Of a stretch of 64,000 nucleotides of DNA, positions 27,891-40,980 are shown one piece after another. The translations under genes were made by a program, and so were the position numbers. The stretch comes from Paraspadella gotoi (lineage: Eukaryota; Chaetognatha), in assembly GCA_051294375.1 (NCBI GenBank), contig CM119265.1, positions 19,020,631 through 19,084,630 on the forward strand. The letters are read 5' to 3'. The notes beneath the pieces were generated by a model that saw nothing but the letters and a program-made list of their open reading frames with translations, was not told the origin of the DNA and ran no database searches. The stretch's first letter is position 1. Each line of letters starts with the position of its first letter.

Positions 27891-29605
27891 CATACATAGA
27901 GTGAGCGATTAAAGTCATTCAACTCTCCCAAGATTTGGTGAACATATCTCACCGCATTTCGTGAATCCTCCTCTTTTGCAAACCGCCGTGACCCAATCCT
28001 TGAGCCTCCCTCACAATCTTTCCTTGCGCTCGTAAAAAATCGTCTTTCGGAATGCCACGGAATGAGACGGCGCGGCATTAAATGCGCTCTCGACGCGGCA
28101 TTATGCCAATCTTTTCGACTCTTTCCACAAAAGCTTGCCGGACCCTTTTTTTTTTTAGTTCTGACTTCGAGCTTTGCCGGTCTTTTTTCCTGCACCCAAC
28201 CGTCCGGCGCNNNNNNNNNNAATGCGGAAACAATCATTTAAATCGAGAAGCAACAATCGGGAAAAATATCAAAATCTTTTGTTTTGTTGTNNNNNNNNNN
28301 NNNNNNNNNNNNNNNNNNNNNNNNNNNNNNNNNNNNNNNNNNNNNNNNNNNNNNNNNNNNNNNNNNNNNNNNNNNNNNNNNNNNNNNNNNNNNNNNNNNN
28401 NNNNNNNNNNNNNNNNNNNNNNNNNNNNNNNNNNNNNNNNNNNNNNNNNNNNNNNNNNNNNNNNNNNNNNNNNNNNNNNNNNGTGATAAAAAAAATATAA
28501 ACCGAAAAAAGTTGGAATCGTAACCGCTGAGATTTCAACTTCGATAAAATGACTCTGTCTCTATCACGCCTTCATTTGATTCTCTCTTACAAAGAAATAT
28601 AAANNNNNNNNNNNNNNNNNNNNNNNNNNNNNNNNNNNNNNNNNNNNNNNNNNNNNNNNNNNNNNNNNNNNNNNNNNNNNNNNNNNNNNNNNNNNNNNNN
28701 NNNNNNNNNNNNNNNNNNNNNNNNNNNNNNNNNNNNNNNNNNNNNNNNNNNNNNNNNNNNNNNNNNNNNNNNNGGAGAAAGGCGAGGCTTACAATAGAAA
28801 AGAAGGGGAAATGTAACGAAGCGAATCGATCGTTAGTCGATCGGTGAAAAAAAGAAAAGTCGCTTAAACGTTTAAGTGGAAACGGAAAATCACGACGACG
28901 ACGACGACGTCAACGACGACCAAGTTTGAATCGTTCCGTCTATGGAAGGGAAACTGAGCATCGAATGTCCCTCGAGGGAAAAAGGCGTCGTTGTACGACG
29001 GAGGAAAGACGAAAGGCGAAAAGGTAAGGGCTAAAGGGTTAGGGAGAGTGAATGAGATTCGGAAAGAAGGTTTTTTTTTTTGAAGAAGTGATTGATGCTT
29101 TATACGTGAGGCCATTCGCTTGACAAAAACGAGTTAGGAGATGTAAAATAAGAATCCTTGAATCGAAACGAACGTTCTCATTTCATAAATTATTAAGTAT
29201 GGAATAAAACTTTAAATCGCTCTTGTAAATTTTAACCTGAATATAACCAAAAAATAAAAAAGAAACTGGGGGGAATGAAAACTGGTGTTAATTGTGGAGG
29301 GAGGGGGGGCGTTGGAAAAATCCAGTTTCTGTCGTCGTAAATGATTAAAGCCGATCCTCGTTAAATTGGAAATTCCAAGTTTTCCTATTTTTTTTNNNNN
29401 NNNNNNNNNNNNNNNNNNNNNNNNNNNNNNNNNNNNNNNNNNNNNNNNNNNNNNNNNNNNNNNNNNNNNNNNNNNNNNNNNNNNNNNNNNNNNNNNNNNN
29501 NNNNNNNNNNNNNNNNNNNNNNNNNNNNNNNNNNNNNNNNNNNNNNNNNNNNNNNNNNNNNNNNNNNNNNNNNNNNNNNNNNNNNNNNNNNNNNNNNNNN
29601 NNNNN

Positions 29606-29637
<32 letters not shown>

Positions 29638-30195
29638 AAACACTTTTTACGGTTTTTCCCTACTAATAACAAACTAAGTAACTAAGTAACTCTTTCACAA
29701 ATTATTAACATAATTAAACAAGTTGGGAATCTGGTTAAAAGCAATTAAAAGATTCACTGCTCATGTTATAATAAAACCTGTACTGGGTTTAAAAAAATTC
29801 CCCACTTGAAAAAAAATTGAGTTTCTTAATTTTTCCAAACTTCAATGTCGTCGAAGTGAAAAATAAAAAGGGAGATTGAGATAAGATTTCTCTCTACCTC
29901 TCTCTCTCNNNNNNNNNNNNNNNNNNNNNNNNNNNNNNNNNNNNNNNNNNNNNNNNNNNNNNNNNNNNNNNNNNNNNNNNNNNNNNNNNNNNNNNNNNNN
30001 NNNNNNNNNNNNNNNNNNNNNNNNNNNNNNNNNNNNNNNNNNNNNNNNNNNNNNNNNNNNNNNNNNNNNNNNNNNNNNNNNNNNNNNNNNNNNNNNNNNN
30101 NNNNNNNNNNNNNNNNNNNNNNNNNNNNNNNNNNNNNNNNATCGAAAAGGAAGAGAAAAACCTTTGATAAGACGTCTGATCGTAATGGAAGCACG

Positions 30196-30198
<3 letters not shown>

Positions 30199-30246
<48 letters not shown>
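30199..30246. repeat. (GA)n microsatellite
   Basis: Pure GA, about 24 units. Confidence 0.95.
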
Positions 30247-30250
<4 letters not shown>

Positions 30251-32666
30251 GTGCATACATAGCCTATGGCAAGGTTTATTAAATCGGGGCAGAAAGGGTG
30301 AGAGAAAAGACGGCGACAAAGAGAGTGTCAAAGATAACTAATCAGTCACTATTTCTTAACAGTTTATGTCTCATCGATTGTAAAAACAACTCAGTTAATT
30401 CCTTTGTTAATTCTTCACTTAAACAAAAAAAAAAAGCGATAAAAATTTCCAACATAAAACGCATTAAGCAAATTTTTACCTAGTGAATTTTTTATTTTAT
30501 TTTAAGGACCGATCCCACAAAATTAGGATCTCTCTCTCTCTCTCATATCGAGAAAAGGACGAAGCGCAAATAATAAAGTGCTTAGTCGGATTCGAACTCG
30601 CGACCTCGACCACGGCGATAAAATTCGATAAATTTCGATAAAAGATCGAAGAGACATTGAGAGGGAAGGGGAGAAAGAGATAGAGGGATACTAAAAAATA
30701 TAAAACCCACCGAAAATTAAAGAAATAAATTTAAAAAGTTAAAAAAAAGTGGAAAAAGCCCGAATTAAATTCACAGATCACAGGTCAAATCACGCGATCG
30801 ATAAGAAAACGAAATCGTGAAAAGATGTGGACAAAAGAACAATCGAACTGCTCTGAGTCATCACCACCTTCTTTGACATCGAAAACCCAGCGGCACCCGT
30901 CCAACGCGGGTCGTCGCTTCGTTTTTAACTCGATCCGACGTAGAATTTAACCGAATTAAACTTTAATTTTTTTATATCTGTGAATTTTGTAAATGATTGA
31001 TCGCCGTTTTATTAATCATCGAAAAGAAAGAGTAGTCGGGCTGAGAATTTAAAAAAAAAAAAAGAAATGAATTAAATCGGAGAAAAAGAGGGAGAAAGAA
31101 AACGCGGTTTGTCTCGCGGGCGGGATTCCGCGAATGAGGCCACTCGTTTTAGCGAAATACTGAGAGCGAGATGTCACGAATTATGAGTCTCGGCTCCCGT
31201 TGTCTCAAAGTTTGTTCAAGTCTAGATCTAAAATACTGAAATACATATATCGAACATTTTTCGCATTCAAAAAGTAAAAAAAAACAAAAAAACAAAGAAG
31301 TCCCCCCCTTCTTTCTCTCCACCGGGGAAAAGGACGCGGGCATCAGCTGCTTTCAATCCTTTTTTTTTTTAAGTTTTTTCTCGAGTGTTTGTTTGTTTAT
31401 CTTTCAAATTCTCCCGCCCTCATGATCTAACGGGAAAGTCTACTCGTTCTCTGTTTGATTAGTTCCTCTTTATTTGCATCCGCGATTCAATCGACACACC
31501 TAAGATTATCTTTTCCCGCATTTGGTTTTCACTTACCTATTTCATCTTCACTTCCTTACCCTTTTCCACTCTCACTTCTCATTTTCTCTCTCTCTCTCTC
31601 TCGTATCTCTCTCTCGTCTCTCTCTTCTCTCCTCTCTCTCTCTCTCTTCATCCGTTTCGTTCAACTTCCCTTCATTGTCTCACGGCAATCTTCGTTCTAC
31701 ATCTCGTTTCCAGACTTTCCGCGGTCATCACTCTCACCTGACCCCATCCAACCCACCCGCCACCTCTACGCCATCACCACGAGTCTACCGTTCGAACTCC
31801 CCTCCTAAACCGGCATTTCAACGGCTTTCCCTCGATCGCTCTTTTTAACTCTTCCTCTCCTCTCCTCCTCCCTCCTCCTCCTCCTCCTTCCCGCTCTCTC
31901 TTTCACTCATCGGGTTCCCGGTTCTCGACTAGTCTGAGAAAAGAATCTTACATCTTAACTCGGAACCCCCTTACCCCTTTTCCCCCCCGAATCCCTTACA
32001 CCCCATTTTCCCCCCGAATCCCTTACCCCGAAGTCTCGTATTTCCTTCAATTCTCTTAAGTCTCGAGACGCTTACTGCACGGACTGCTCACCAATAAAAT
32101 CATAACCCCCCGCCCAACGTTTCGAAATTCTGGACCCTCTTTACCCCCCAAGCCCAGGGCCACCCCTAGACTAAACCTCACCCTTTCCTCACCCTCATTA
32201 AGGCGATGAAAGTAACGGCAGACTTTCCTCTTTCACGACGGAAGCACGAGTCTCCCTCTAGTGAAATAGGGAGATAAGCCCACTAATTAATTCAACTTAA
32301 TATGTAATTTTTATGTATATGTTATAACCAAAATAAATTTTTATGTTATTAAATATTTTGAGATAAATGAAGGCATTAACCCACAATAATGAGGAAGCAA
32401 AATAAATAGTAATAAGAAATGAATGTAAATGCACTCTTTGTCCCAATTTCATAATTAAGTACTGTAATTGATTATGATTAATCTTGCTTCTTTTTCGATG
32501 AAAGCGTCGATACCAGAATTGGCAAAGAATCATCGATCGCCTTCTGCAATGGACCGTGACATAATCGCTCTTTCGACCAGCTCACCCTTTCGATCTCACC
32601 TCACCCGTGGAAACTCCTCTTCCTCATCGTCTCCCGCTGGGTCGAATTACTCCCTCCCGCGCCACC

Positions 32667-32670
<4 letters not shown>

Positions 32671-32752
<82 letters not shown>
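32671..32752. repeat. (GA)n microsatellite, about 41 units
   Basis: Pure GA run over about 82 bp. Confidence 0.97.
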
Positions 32753-32754
<2 letters not shown>

Positions 32755-34194
32755 CTATGCTTTCAATTTGACAACCAATCTACCTATACTACAATAAACT
32801 ACGGATTTGCAACAAAAAAGGAACGAAGGATCGTTTCGATACAAAACGAAGCTCAACCTCAAAGTGGAATTCAGTGATTCTCACGATGGAACTCATTCAC
32901 GTATCGCGTCGTGACTCTCACGACTCGAGACTCGGATTCGAGTGACAAGTGACGATTTCGATGTTCGACTTCGCGATTTTCTGGAGAAGAAAACGAGAAA
33001 AAAGAAAAAGAGAAAAAAGAAGATTAAAAAACTTCCTAAAAAAAAACAAACAAACAAACGCGATGACAACATTTTGACAGATGCGAGAAAAAGGGGCGCA
33101 ACGTTGTCGTCGTCATCCTGGTCGTCGTCTTCGTTTCTTTCTTTTTGGCGTCGTTATTTTGCGATTTCGTCGTCGTCGTCATCATCACCGTCATCGTCAA
33201 AATCGTCTTCGCCGTCGTCTTCGCCCCGAGGCTTAGAAAAGAAAATCGGCTCAAACGGTTTCGTTTTTCTCTCGAATTCAAAAATGAGAAAAATGGGATT
33301 AAATTTCGATTTCGAAAAAACTACCGAGTCTGACGGCGACGACGACAACAACAACTAAAAGCAGCTACAACAACAACGATCAAAGATTTTTGTCGAGAAT
33401 CGAGTTTCCTGCGTTGGACACGCCACGCGTCAGTTTCGAGTCTCGGGTTCACTTTCTCTCTCCCCTTCTCCTTTCCATTTTTCTGTCACCCTTTCTCTCT
33501 ATATGCTTAGTTTGCTTACATGTACTTTGTGCCACATCTCTCTTTTATTCCCTCTCATTTTTTTTTTGCTATTCCTTTGCTTTTCTTTCGAAATGTGAGA
33601 CCGAAGCGCTTCTTACATTGTCTTCGATCAAAGATGAGCGATGCGAGCCAGATGCGACACAAGATTTAAATAAATTAAAAAAAAATGCGCACAAAGATAT
33701 GCGAACGGAAGAAACTTGCGCAGAGAATTTAGTCACGATTCGCTCGAAGCAAAAAAAAAGGTTTGACATTGGAAAAGAAAAAATAAAAAAGAAAAATAAA
33801 AAGAAAAAGAAAGGAAAAGGGTTTTTTCTTTTTTTTTTACATGAGGTGAAAAACGCGGGTTAATTTTTAACGATTCCAAACCGAAACAGATGAGAAGGAT
33901 CGTAAACGACCGTAAAGCTTGACAACAGCAGAAAAGTGTGTTTACATTCGGTTTAGTCGTCGTAAATAAAGAAAAAGAGAGACAGAGAGAGAGAGAAAGA
34001 GAAAGAGAGAGGGAGAGAGTGGAAAGAGGGAGAAGAAAAAAGTTAGTGACGGAAATATCGGAAGATAAAAGGTCGTTATGTGGAAAATAACAACTGGAAA
34101 TCCTTGATGTAATTTTTGAGTTTTTAAGATACACGATAGTTGTTGGTTAATTATGGGACAAATATCACGCGTCAGTCATCGCCTCTGTCACGGA

Positions 34195-34259
34195 CCAATC
34201 ATCCCTTCGATCGCCAGCCAATCATCGCCTCGATCGCCAGCCAATCATCGCCTCGATCG
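34195..34259. repeat. 23-bp minisatellite, 2.8 units
   Basis: Units at 34195-34217, 34218-34240 and 34241-34259. They begin ccaatcatc and end in gatcgccag; the first differs from the second at two positions. Confidence 0.93.
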
Positions 34260-35159
34260 TGCGTGGAAGCGACGCCTCCGGTTAAAATCGTTAAACTTCC
34301 GACTCAGCGGAAGAAAAAGAACATCGAGCCCAAACATTTCGAAACAACTGGTGAAAAATGAAGAAGAGGAAAAAAAAGGTCATGAGACCTTGGACGAGAC
34401 ATGTTTGCGTTCGGGAGCTGAGGCTGTTGAGGCTGGAGAGGCTGATGTGGAGAGAGGATGTATAATTATCTAATCGAGGGTGAGAAGGTCAAAAATTAAG
34501 TGGGTGACGGAACAGTGTATGTATAATCTCTGAGCGGAGTGGGAGCCGAGGTCCTTCAAAAGTGTAACTTTAGGAATGTGTTGTTAATTATAACATGAAA
34601 ATTGTAAAAGTTTTTTTTAAGTATGAGGGGAGATCTGACTAAGTGTCACAGAACGATGAAAGAAAAGAAAAAAAAATCAAAGGAAGACGAAGAGATAAAC
34701 CATTTAAAATAGTAGAGGCGGGAAAAAACCTTTCGACGGAAAAAAAAATTAAATCCTAAATAGGGAAATTCTTTCCCGAAAGAAAAGTTGACGAACTTCC
34801 GTTTTCGTTACAAACCGTTCGTTCTGTACTCTGAGGAATTTTCCGCGAAACAATTAATCACCCTGCGACGCGATTAGAGACAGTGAAAAAAAAACCTTCG
34901 AAAAAACGGTGACGCAGTGGGACGACGACGAAGACGACGACGTCTTCCTCATCGCAGCGTCATGTGTCAAAAACCGTCACTAACAACTCCACCCCCGCCA
35001 CTGCGCTAATTCACTCCCCCCCACTCGTCAGTCGTCTCCTTTTTAGCCGCGCCCCCCCTCCCCTTCTAAAGCAAAGTACAATTTTTCTCGGAAGAAAAAA
35101 AAATCAGGATTCGGTGCAAAAACGATAGAAGTGAAATGAGAGAGAGAGAGAGACAGAGA

Positions 35160-35164
<5 letters not shown>

Positions 35165-35213
<49 letters not shown>
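35165..35213. repeat. (GA)n microsatellite in the duplicated block
   Basis: About 24 pure GA units. Its counterpart is at about 36542-36583. Confidence 0.93.
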
Positions 35214-35219
<6 letters not shown>

Positions 35220-35328
35220 AGAGAGAAGAGAGAGAGATCTTCTGGGTTGAGGAATTTTTTTTTGGGAGATCGATTTTCGAAGTAAAGATACTTGACGGTA
35301 AAAAGTAAATTTATGTCCTTAAGAATTG

Positions 35329-35396
35329 GGGAAAGGGGAAGAAGGGAAAGGGGAAGAAGGGAAAGGGGAAGAAGGGAAAGGGGAAGAAGGGAAAGG
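35329..35396. repeat. 15-bp purine minisatellite, 4.5 units
   Basis: Unit gggaaaggggaagaa, four identical copies plus a partial. All purine on the plus strand. The duplicated copy lies at about 36712-36778 with indels. Confidence 0.95.
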
Positions 35397-36210
35397 AGGT
35401 CTGGAAAAAGAGGCGTTGGGACCGGAAAAGGGAGTTAAGGGGATCGAGGAAAAGTTAGGATGTGTTATGCAAGAGTTTTGATCAAATGGGAAATTTGGGG
35501 AGAAAAAAAAAGATAAAGACAAGAGGTTGAAGGGGCTAATTTTTAGGTAATAATATGGTGAAATTATCGGGTTAAAAATGAAATAGGGTTTTTGGAAAAA
35601 GTAAAAGTAAAAAAAGCGGTGGGTGGGGCCGGTAGATGCTTGGGATTTTGGTGGTTGGGCTCAAAGGGCTCGGGTGAAAAAAAGGGAAAAAAATCGGTTG
35701 AGACGAAATTGGGGAAAAGTCCCGAGTCTGAAAAGTTATGGACGAAGACGGGGCTTGTCAGATGAATGACTTTGAATGAAAGGTTACAAATTACGAAGAA
35801 AGTAATGAAGATTCGAAAGAGAGTGAGAAAGAAAGAGATAAACAGCAAGGATAGAAAGACAGTAAGATTTAAAGAAAGTGAACAAAAAAAAGGAGGCAAA
35901 AGCTGAAAAAGGAATATACTAATCGAGAGTTGAATAAATAAAAAATCAAAACCTGTTTTGACGGACGGAAATAAATAAATAGTTAAAGAATATTATTGCA
36001 ATTTGAAAAAAAAACTCACCTCAAATAAAACGTCAACAACGGGAATGACTGGCCTTTTATTTTGGTCTTTTTTTTTCTTTTTTGTCTTTGTTTTTCTTTT
36101 TCTCTCTAGAAATCGAATCGTTCGGTAATTTTTGAGGAAAACGGCGAATTTCGCGACTTTTTTTTCAAGAGGGCTTCGTTAATTAATATTTTTTTGGAAA
36201 AGTCGAGAGA

Positions 36211-36235
36211 NNNNNNNNNNNNNNNNNNNNNNNNN
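36211..36235. other. 25-N assembly gap between duplicated contig ends
   Basis: Exactly 25 N. The 1.35 kb on the left and the 1.4 kb on the right are copies of each other in the same orientation. Confidence 0.98.
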
Positions 36236-36532
36236 CCCTGAGCTGACGCGATTAGAGACAGTGAAAAAAAAACTTCGAAAAACCGGTGGACGCCAGTGGG
36301 ACGACGACGAACGACGACGACGTCTTCCTCCATCGCAGAGCGTCATGTGTCAAAAACCGTCACTAAACTCACCCCCGCCACTGCGGCTAATTCACTCCCC
36401 CCCACTCGTCAGTCGTCCTCCTTTTAAGCCGCGCCCCCACTCCCCTTCTAAGCAAAGTACATTTTTTCTCGGAAGAATAAAATCAGGATTCGGGCAAAAA
36501 AGAAGAAGTGAAAATGAGAGAGAGAGAGAGAC

Positions 36533-36588
<56 letters not shown>

Positions 36589-37630
36589 AGAAGAGAAGGA
36601 GAGAAGAGAGAGAGATCTTCTGGGTTGAGGAATTTCTTTTTGGGAGATCGGATTTTCGAAGTAAAGATTACTTGACGGTAAAAAAGTAAATTTATGTCCT
36701 TAAAGAATTGGGGAAAGGGGAAGAAGGGGAAAGGGGAAGAAGGGAAAGGGGAAGAAGGGAAAGGGTAATAAGGGAAAAGGAGAGTCTGGAAAAAGAGCGT
36801 TGGGACCGGAAAAAGGGAGTTAAAGGGGATCGAGAAAATTAGGAATGTGTTTAAGCAAGAGGTTTGAAATCACAATGGGAAAATTTGGGGAGAAAAAAAA
36901 AGATAAAGACAAGAGGTTGAAGGGGCTAATTTTAGGTAATATATGGTGAAATTATGCGGGTTATAAATGAAATAGGGTATTTTGCGCAAAAAGATATAAA
37001 AGTAAAAAAAAGCGGTGGGTGGGGCCGGTAGGATGCTTGGATTTGGTGGTGGGCTCAAGGGCTCGGTGAAAAAAGGGAAAAAAGAATCGGTTTGAAGACG
37101 GAAATTGGGGAAAAGTCCCGAGTCTGAAAAGTTATGACGAAGAACGGGGCCTTGGTCAGATGAAATGACTTTTGAAATGAGAGGTACATTTAACGAAGAA
37201 AGTAATAGAGTTCGAAAGAGAGTGAGCAAGAAAGAGATAAACAGCTAAGCGATAGAAGACAGTAAGATTTAAAGGAAAGTGAACAAAAAAAGGAAGGCAA
37301 AAAGGCTGAAAAAGGAATATCTAATCGAGAGTTGAAAAATGAAAAAATCAAAACCTGTTTTGGACGGACGGAAATAAATAAAGTAGTTAAAGAATATTTA
37401 GCAACATTTGAAAAAAAAAACTCAACCTCAATAAAATCGTAACAACGGGGAATGACGGCTTTTATTTTTTTTGGTTTTTTTTTTTCTTTTTTTTGTCTTG
37501 TTTTTATCTTTTCTCTCCTAGAAATCGATCGTTCGGGATAATTTTGTTTGAGGAAAACGGGGAATTTTTGCGACTTTTTTTTTCACAGAGGGGCTTCGTT
37601 AATTAATATTTTTCTTGGAAAGTCGAGAGA
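36236..37630. repeat. Direct duplication beside the 36.2-kb gap, right copy (about 1.4 kb)
   Basis: Begins ccctgagctgacgcgattag and ends aagtcgagaga at 37630. It differs from the left copy mainly by one- to three-base indels. No gene is seen. Confidence 0.93.
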
Positions 37631-37641
37631 GAGCAGAGGAG

Positions 37642-37676
<35 letters not shown>

Positions 37677-38264
37677 AGAGAAGGAGAGAGAGAGAGAGAG
37701 AGAGAACAACCCCTTCGCGATTGTGTGTGTTGTGTTTTAAGTTTTTTTTTTCCTTTTAAAAGTTTCACATTTCGTCGCCCCTGCTGGTTAATCGACGAAG
37801 ATCGAGGAAGAAGAACCACAATTTTCCTTAACGCGATTAGAAATTTAAAAAAAAAAAAGAAAGAAAAAACTTTAGTTAAAAAGTAAAAGTATTTAGGACG
37901 AAAATCGGGGAGGGAGTTTCTTCTGTCGGAGGAGGGATGTAAGATGAACGCGCGGGTGGCTTCCGCGCGGAAGATGGCGCCGGGAAAAGAGGCGCCGAGG
38001 GGCGAGTAGCGAAGTTGTGGCGATATCGCTTGACGCTGGGCCTCGTCGGTCGGGTCACGTGGCGAGACCGACAAATGAATCGGTGCCTCACCCGTCGCCC
38101 GGGGTCGTCGAGGGAAAGTTGTCGGCTTTTGAAGCCGATCTGAGATGACCGGAAGTAGAGAGACGTAAAGATTGACGCTGAGTTTGTGGCGTGTCTCGGA
38201 GAAATGAATGTGTTCTTTTTTTTTTGTTCGTTTGTTGATTGAGAATTTGATTGTTTTTTATTCT

Positions 38265-38294
38265 CTGCGTCACGATTTTTTTTTTGTGACGCAG
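38265..38294. other. Perfect 9-bp hairpin around a poly-T loop
   Basis: ctgcgtcac and gtgacgcag are exact reverse complements separated by a short loop that is almost all T. Confidence 0.6.
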
Positions 38295-38838
38295 TGACGT
38301 GAGTCAGTAAAGTGGCGCGAGTGGAGCAAATTCGGTGGAGCAAAGTCTTTGACGTCAGTGAAGCCAAATAGTCTTGTGACCCTGAATGACTTTCGTGAAC
38401 GTCTCGCTCTCGCGCGCGTTTCTGTGTGATCGACGGTTTCGGCCGGACAGAGCGCGAGCCAGTGTGAAATGAGAGAGAGCGATGTGACGCGAGGGCAGAG
38501 AGATCGCGAGACAGAGTCACGAAATCGCGCGCGCGCGTGAGAGAGAGTCTTGGTAATGGAAAAAAAAACCAGGAGGAAGAAGGGGAGGAAATATCGGTGG
38601 AGGAAGAGAGGAAGAGAGAGAGAGAGATTCCCGAAGACGAGAGAGAGAGGGAGAGACAGAGGCGCCCTTTTTATACCAAAACTCGATAAATAAGAGAACA
38701 ACGATAGAGAGAATGAGAGGGACAAGAGAGAGAGAGAGAGAAGTACGAGCCATCACTCCTGGGTGCTTCTCTTCCTCCTCCTCTTCCTCCTCCTCCTTCT
38801 CTTCTTCCTCTATCATCGTCTGTTTATGCTACTCATAT

Positions 38839-38953
<115 letters not shown>

Positions 38954-40907
38954 TTCTTCAGATATTTTCCCGTTTTCTTGGCGGCGTCGACGTCGTCGTC
39001 GTCTGCGTCGTCGTCGTTTTCCCCAGGCGGAGGAAAACGGTGGGACGTTTCAACGAGAGGAGGAAGAGGAAGAGGAGGAAGCGAGGGAGAGGGGCGCTCG
39101 CGAGTACCGAAGCAGAGGAGGAGGAGGAGGAAGAGGAGGAAGATTTGTTAGGGATTTCGATACTCGTTTTGATGTCTTTGATATTCTTCTTTCTTTAAAG
39201 AGAGAGAGAAAGAGAGANNNNNNNNNNNNNNNNNNNNNNNNNNNNNNNNNNNNNNNNNNNNNNNNNNNNNNNNNNNNNNNNNNNNNNNNNNNNNNNNNNN
39301 NNNNNNNNNNNNNNNNNNNNNNNNNNNNNNNNNNNNNNNNNNNNNNNNNNNNNNNNNNNNNNNNNNNNNNNNNNNNNNNNNNNGGGATCGCAGCAAATGC
39401 GCTTGAACTAAAATTAGAGATTATTACTAATTTTTATTATAATTATTATTTAATTATTAATTATTATTTATAATTAATAATTAGATATTTTATTTTTTAG
39501 TAATGTTAGTTTACGGTTACCGATAAAACTTCAATACAGCAACGGTTACTGTAAAAGGAATTTAAAAATAATATGAAATGCAACAATAAATATCATTTTA
39601 TTAAAAAATCCATATGAAACTGAAGAAGTGACTCTGTCAAATAGAAGTAACCCAAGTGTCGTCGTCGTCGTCGTCGTCCATTGTCATCGTTGGCCGAAGC
39701 ATTCGATGGAATTCTTTCTCATTTTGATGTTAATCTTTTTCTTTTCCTTTTTTCTTTTATTTTTTCTTTTTCTTCCTTTTTCTTTTTTCTTTTTTTTTTC
39801 TTTCTTTCTTTTTTCTTTATTTTTTCTTTTTTCTTTTCCTTTTATTTTTATTTTTTTCTTTTTTCTTTCTTTTTATAGGACCTTGGATTTTGAGATTGTC
39901 GCATTCCGACTGATTTTATCGTCGTCGATGNNNNNNNNNNNNNNNNNNNNNNNNNNNNNNNNNNNNNNNNNNNNNNNNNNNNNNNNNNNNNNNNNNNNNN
40001 NNNNNNNNNNNNNNNNNNNNNNNNNNNNNNNNNNNNNNNNNNNNNNNNNNNNNNNNNNNNNNNNNNNNNNNNNNNNNNNNNNNNNNNNNNNNNNNNNNNN
40101 NNNNNNNNNNNNNNNNNNNNNNNNNNNNNNNNNNNNNNNNNNNNNNNNNNNNNNNNNNNNNNNNNNNNNNNNNNNNNNNNNNNNNNNNNNNNNNNNNNNN
40201 NNNNNNNNNNNNNNNNNNNNNNNNNNNNNNNNNNNNNNNNNNNNNNNNNNNNNNNNNNNNNNNNNNNNNNNNNNNNNNNNNNNNNNNNNNNNNNNNNNNN
40301 NNNNNNNNNNNNNNNNNNNNNNNNNNNNNNNNNNNNNNNNNNNNNNNNNNNNNNNNNNNNNNNNNNNNNNNNNNNNNNNNNNNNNNNNNNNNNNNNNNNN
40401 NNNNNNNNNNNNNNNNNNNNNNNTCGTCGTTGCTTGAAATATTGTAATTGTTATTAAAATCGTGTTAAGCATATAACTATAATCGTCGTGTTATCGTCGA
40501 TTGCTCGTCGTCGTCGTCGTCATCGTCGTCGTTGTCATCGCTTCAGCCGCCGTCTACCTTCCAAAGGGAGAAAGAATGAAACAAAATCTTTTTCTTTTAA
40601 ATCTTTTCTTGATATTAAAAAAAAGATTTTAGTATTTGTAATACTTTTTTTAATGGCTACTTTCATTTAGTTTTCCTTTCTCCCCCTCTATCTATGACTT
40701 TTCTATTCGTATATTTCCATGTTTTCTATTACAATTTTTTCTTTTCTTTTTTCAAAATCTACCTTTCTACCTCTCTGTTTTTCCTCCTATTTATCCGTTT
40801 CGAGCTCTAAAATCTTTTATTTTTCGTGGATAGTCTAAATTTTCACGATCCTTAGCGAAGCTTCAGAATCAAAACATCAATTTTAGTTCTCCTTTTTGTA
40901 AACATCG

Positions 40908-40910
<3 letters not shown>

Positions 40911-40957
<47 letters not shown>

Positions 40958-40980
40958 AGAGAGAGAGAGAGAGAGAGAGA
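40911..40980. repeat. (GA)n microsatellite, nearly pure
   Basis: GA units with one AG slip near 40955. Confidence 0.93.

Larger units (their letters stand above)
34861..36210. repeat. Direct duplication beside the 36.2-kb gap, left copy (about 1.35 kb)
   Basis: Begins ccctgcgacgcgattag and runs to the N gap. The same series of landmarks (GA tract, 15-bp minisatellite, polypurine stretch, final aagtcgagaga) is repeated immediately right of the gap. No gene is seen. Confidence 0.93.

Noticed and set aside
34195-34259. CRISPR-like array
   Set aside because: Units are contiguous with no spacers; it is a minisatellite in a eukaryotic genome.
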